Shown: positions 59,118 through 64,000 of the stretch, piece by piece
Numbering within the stretch: position 1 is the first letter of the stretch
How the letters are laid out: each line of letters begins with the position of its first letter
The notes under the pieces: model-generated
What the model saw: only the letters and a program-made list of their open reading frames with translations
Database searches by the model: none
Told to the model about the DNA's origin: nothing
Translations under genes and position numbers: made by a program
DNA from: an uncultured Bacteroidota bacterium
GTDB taxonomy: Bacteria; Bacteroidota; Rhodothermia; Rhodothermales; Salinibacteraceae
Reading direction: 5' to 3'
Length of the DNA stretch: 64,000 nucleotides
NCBI GenBank assembly: GCA_913056185.1
Contig: CAJXLV010000011.1
Location: 1 to 64,000, forward strand

Positions 59118-60488
59118 TTGTTTACCCCTGAACAGAAAACCGAAGACGCCGAAACCGCCATCATCGTCGGGGTCATTACCCCCCGAGAGTCGCGCTGGGA
59201 AGTGCGCGATCATCTCAATGAGCTGGAGCACCTCGCCCGCACCGCCGGGGCAGAGGTGACCGACCGGCTCACCCAGTCGCTCAACAGCCCCGACCCGGCG
59301 ACGTTCATTGGGGCGGGGAAGGTGAACGAACTGGCCCGCCTCACCACACAGCGGGGCTCAGACCTTGTCATTTTTGACGATGAGCTAACCCCCGTTCAGG
59401 TCAAGAACATTGAGAAGAAGGTTGGCTGTAAGTTGCTGGACCGCTCCGGGTTGATCCTGGACATCTTTGCGAGCCGTGCCCAGACGCGAGCGGCCAAGAC
59501 GCAGGTGGAGCTCGCCCAGCTCGACTACCTGCGCTCTCGGCTCACGCGTCGATGGACCCACCTCTCTCGGCAGGAGGGAGGCATCGGCACCAAAGGGCCG
59601 GGGGAGACGCAGATTGAGATGGACCGGCGTATGATCGACAAGCGCATGGCAAAGCTGCGGGACAAGCTGGACGAGATCGACCGGCAGCGCACAACCCAGC
59701 GCAAGGGCCGCAACGCGTACACCACCGCCTCGCTCGTGGGCTACACCAATGCGGGCAAGTCGACGCTCCTCAACGCCCTGGCAGACGAGGAGCTTCTTGC
59801 CGAAGACCGTCTCTTTGCTACGCTCGATGCGACGACCCGCACCGTGGAGCTGGATGCGAGCAAAGAGGTGCTCATGTCCGACACGGTCGGGTTCATCCGG
59901 AAGCTCCCCCACCGCCTCATCGAAAGTTTCAAAAGCACGCTCGATGAAGTGCGCGAGAGCGACGTTCTGCTCCATGTGGTAGACGTTACGCACCGCAACT
60001 ACGAGGACCACATCCGGGTCGTGGCCGAGACGCTCGGCGAGCTGGGGGCGCGGGACAAGCCGACCCTCACGGTTTTCAATAAAGTGGACGCCCTCGACGA
60101 TCGCACGCTTCTCCGTCGCCTGCGACGAGACCATCCGGACGCGGTGTTTCTCTCGGCCCTGCGCGGCATTGGCCTCCACACCCTGAAAGAAGAGCTACTT
60201 TCGCTCATCCGGCGGGACTATGTGGAGCGGCTGGCGTACATTCCCGTGAGTGAGCCCGAAGCCATTGCCCGCGTACACGAACTGGCCGACGTGCTCCACG
60301 AGGACTACCTCTACGCCCAGAACGGAATGGCAGAAGCCCGGCTCAATGGTGCGGCCGACGATGCGCAGGCCGTTGCCCGAATGCACTTTCGTGCTGCCCC
60401 GCGCAATGAGGCTCGCCTCCGGAAAGCCCTTGCCCCCATCGGCGATTTCCAAGCCGTGGACGAGGCGGCCTCCCTGCCGGACCGGTAG
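59118..60488 (+). CDS. hflX: GTPase HflX (start uncertain; TTG 59118 proposed, ATG 58932 possible)
   Basis: 'FIGAGKVNELARLT', 'FDDELTPVQVKNIEKKVGCKLLDRSGLILDIFASRAQTRAAKTQVELAQLDYL', 'VGYTNAGKSTLLNAL', 'SDTVGFIRKLPHRLIESFKSTLDEV'. Confidence 0.93.
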   Translation: MFTPEQKTEDAETAIIVGVITPRESRWEVRDHLNELEHLARTAGAEVTDRLTQSLNSPDPATFIGAGKVNELARLTTQRGSDLVIFDDELTPVQVKNIEKKVGCKLLDRSGLILDIFASRAQTRAAKTQVELAQLDYLRSRLTRRWTHLSRQEGGIGTKGPGETQIEMDRRMIDKRMAKLRDKLDEIDRQRTTQRKGRNAYTTASLVGYTNAGKSTLLNALADEELLAEDRLFATLDATTRTVELDASKEVLMSDTVGFIRKLPHRLIESFKSTLDEVRESDVLLHVVDVTHRNYEDHIRVVAETLGELGARDKPTLTVFNKVDALDDRTLLRRLRRDHPDAVFLSALRGIGLHTLKEELLSLIRRDYVERLAYIPVSEPEAIARVHELADVLHEDYLYAQNGMAEARLNGAADDAQAVARMHFRAAPRNEARLRKALAPIGDFQAVDEAASLPDR

Positions 60489-60613
60489 TGCTGCCCGGGG
60501 CCGAGCCAGGAGGCCAGCAAACCAGCCCCGCGTCTCCCGGGCGTCTCACGACGCCGCACAGGCCGGGCGCATCCCCTCCCTTGTTGCTATCTTCTCCCTG
60601 TGCCCTCATCGCT

Positions 60614-61273
60614 ATGAAAGTACGTGACGCCATCCACTCCCCAACCCCTGCGCTGCAGGCCACCGACTCGGTCGAGACGGCCCTGGGACTGCTCATGGAG
60701 CACCACGTGCGCCACCTCCCCGTCGTTGGTGCCGACGGACGCCTTGTGGGCATCATTTCCGAAGCACGCCTGATGGACGCCGAAGGGCCCGACGAGGCCG
60801 TTCAGTCTCTGCTCATTGGGCGTCCTGTAAGCGTGCCGCCTGAGGCGCACATCTTCGACGCCGCCCGGACCCTGGTGGAGCACGACCTGAGTACCATCCC
60901 CGTGGCTGACTCCGACGGGCAGTACCTGGGGGTGCTGCGCCGCCACGACATCTTTGATCAGTTCGCGCGCATGCTCTCGACGCGCCAGAGCGGAGCGATT
61001 CTGGCCCTGGAAGTGGACCCGCGCGACTACGCCCTTGCCAAGCTCATCCACGTCATCGAGCAGAACGAAGCGAAGGTGCTGGCCGTCGCCTCCGAACTGC
61101 CGGATACCTCAACGGAGACGATCCGGGTTACGCTGAAGCTGAATGTCAAAGACACGACTCGCGTCCGCCATGTGCTGGAGCACCACGGCTATCACGTGGT
61201 GGCGGCCTTTGGGGAGGAGGACGAAGAGCTCGAAGAGCTGGTCGACGAGTTCGTTCGGTACCTGGAGGTGTAG
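60614..61273 (+). CDS. CBS-domain-pair protein with C-terminal ACT-like region (AcuB-like)
   Basis: 'MKVRDAIHSPTPALQATDSVETALGLLMEHHVRHLPVVGADGRLVGIISEARLM' and second CBS unit; C-terminal 'GAILALEVDPRDYALAKLIHVIEQNEAKVLAVASEL'. Confidence 0.88.
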   Translation: MKVRDAIHSPTPALQATDSVETALGLLMEHHVRHLPVVGADGRLVGIISEARLMDAEGPDEAVQSLLIGRPVSVPPEAHIFDAARTLVEHDLSTIPVADSDGQYLGVLRRHDIFDQFARMLSTRQSGAILALEVDPRDYALAKLIHVIEQNEAKVLAVASELPDTSTETIRVTLKLNVKDTTRVRHVLEHHGYHVVAAFGEEDEELEELVDEFVRYLEV

Positions 61274-61290
61274 GCGCCTGGAGGTGTAGG
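61261..61290 (+). repeat. Tandem duplication CCTGGAGGTGTAGG spanning the stop codon of the CBS gene
   Basis: Copies at 61261-61274 and 61277-61290. Confidence 0.85.
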
Positions 61291-61464
61291 GCTTCAATAT
61301 GGGGGGAGGCGTGGGAAGTGGTGCAGGAAGGGGAGCTTGGGAGCGTCTGGCAAAGGGCGGATTTGAGGAGGGCGGATTCAGGGTTTCCCCGTGCCTCGCA
61401 TTCTATGTTCTACGGCCCGCAAGACTGCGCGTATCTCGTCCGTTCGTTTTGGTCCAATCTGTTC

Positions 61465-64000
<2,536 letters not shown>

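Overview
A 64 kb GC-rich chromosomal window. Gene content (SUF operon, class I HMG-CoA reductase, PorX, DUF4270-like lipoprotein, LptD/LptG, TonB receptor, fasciclin, gyrB) fits a Bacteroidota/Rhodothermota bacterium, possibly Salinibacter-like; this taxonomy is an inference from protein content. About 51 CDS are supported, most of them housekeeping: sufT-E-S-D-C-B with a divergent A-type carrier, tandem DUF192 lipoproteins, NurA plus a HAS-barrel-like protein, acyl-CoA dehydrogenase, Dps, TopA, RsgA, cystathionine beta-synthase, LptG, SucC, LptD, ROK kinase, FtsB-like, enolase, TPR protein, OMP, DUF4270-like lipoprotein, short GT5 protein, AnmK, GT2, HMGR, ArsA, porin, FolC, TsaE, PorX, O-methyltransferase, KbaZ/GatZ-like protein, GGT, TonB receptor, fasciclin, BatA-like, HflX, CBS protein and partial GyrB. 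No tRNA, rRNA, CRISPR array, IS element or prophage was recognised. I found no clearly new multi-gene defence or mobile system. The best candidates for follow-up are: (1) a HemW/radical-SAM homologue lacking the cluster-binding cysteines; (2) a short GT5 'starch synthase' domain protein in a cluster with a DUF4270-like lipoprotein, an OMP and a TPR protein, behind a promoter with a long leader; (3) a NurA/HAS-barrel pair with no adjacent HerA ATPase; (4) a GroEL-tail-like GGM stretch on SufT; (5) a dispersed intergenic palindrome family; and (6) a putative operator in the divergent suf region.
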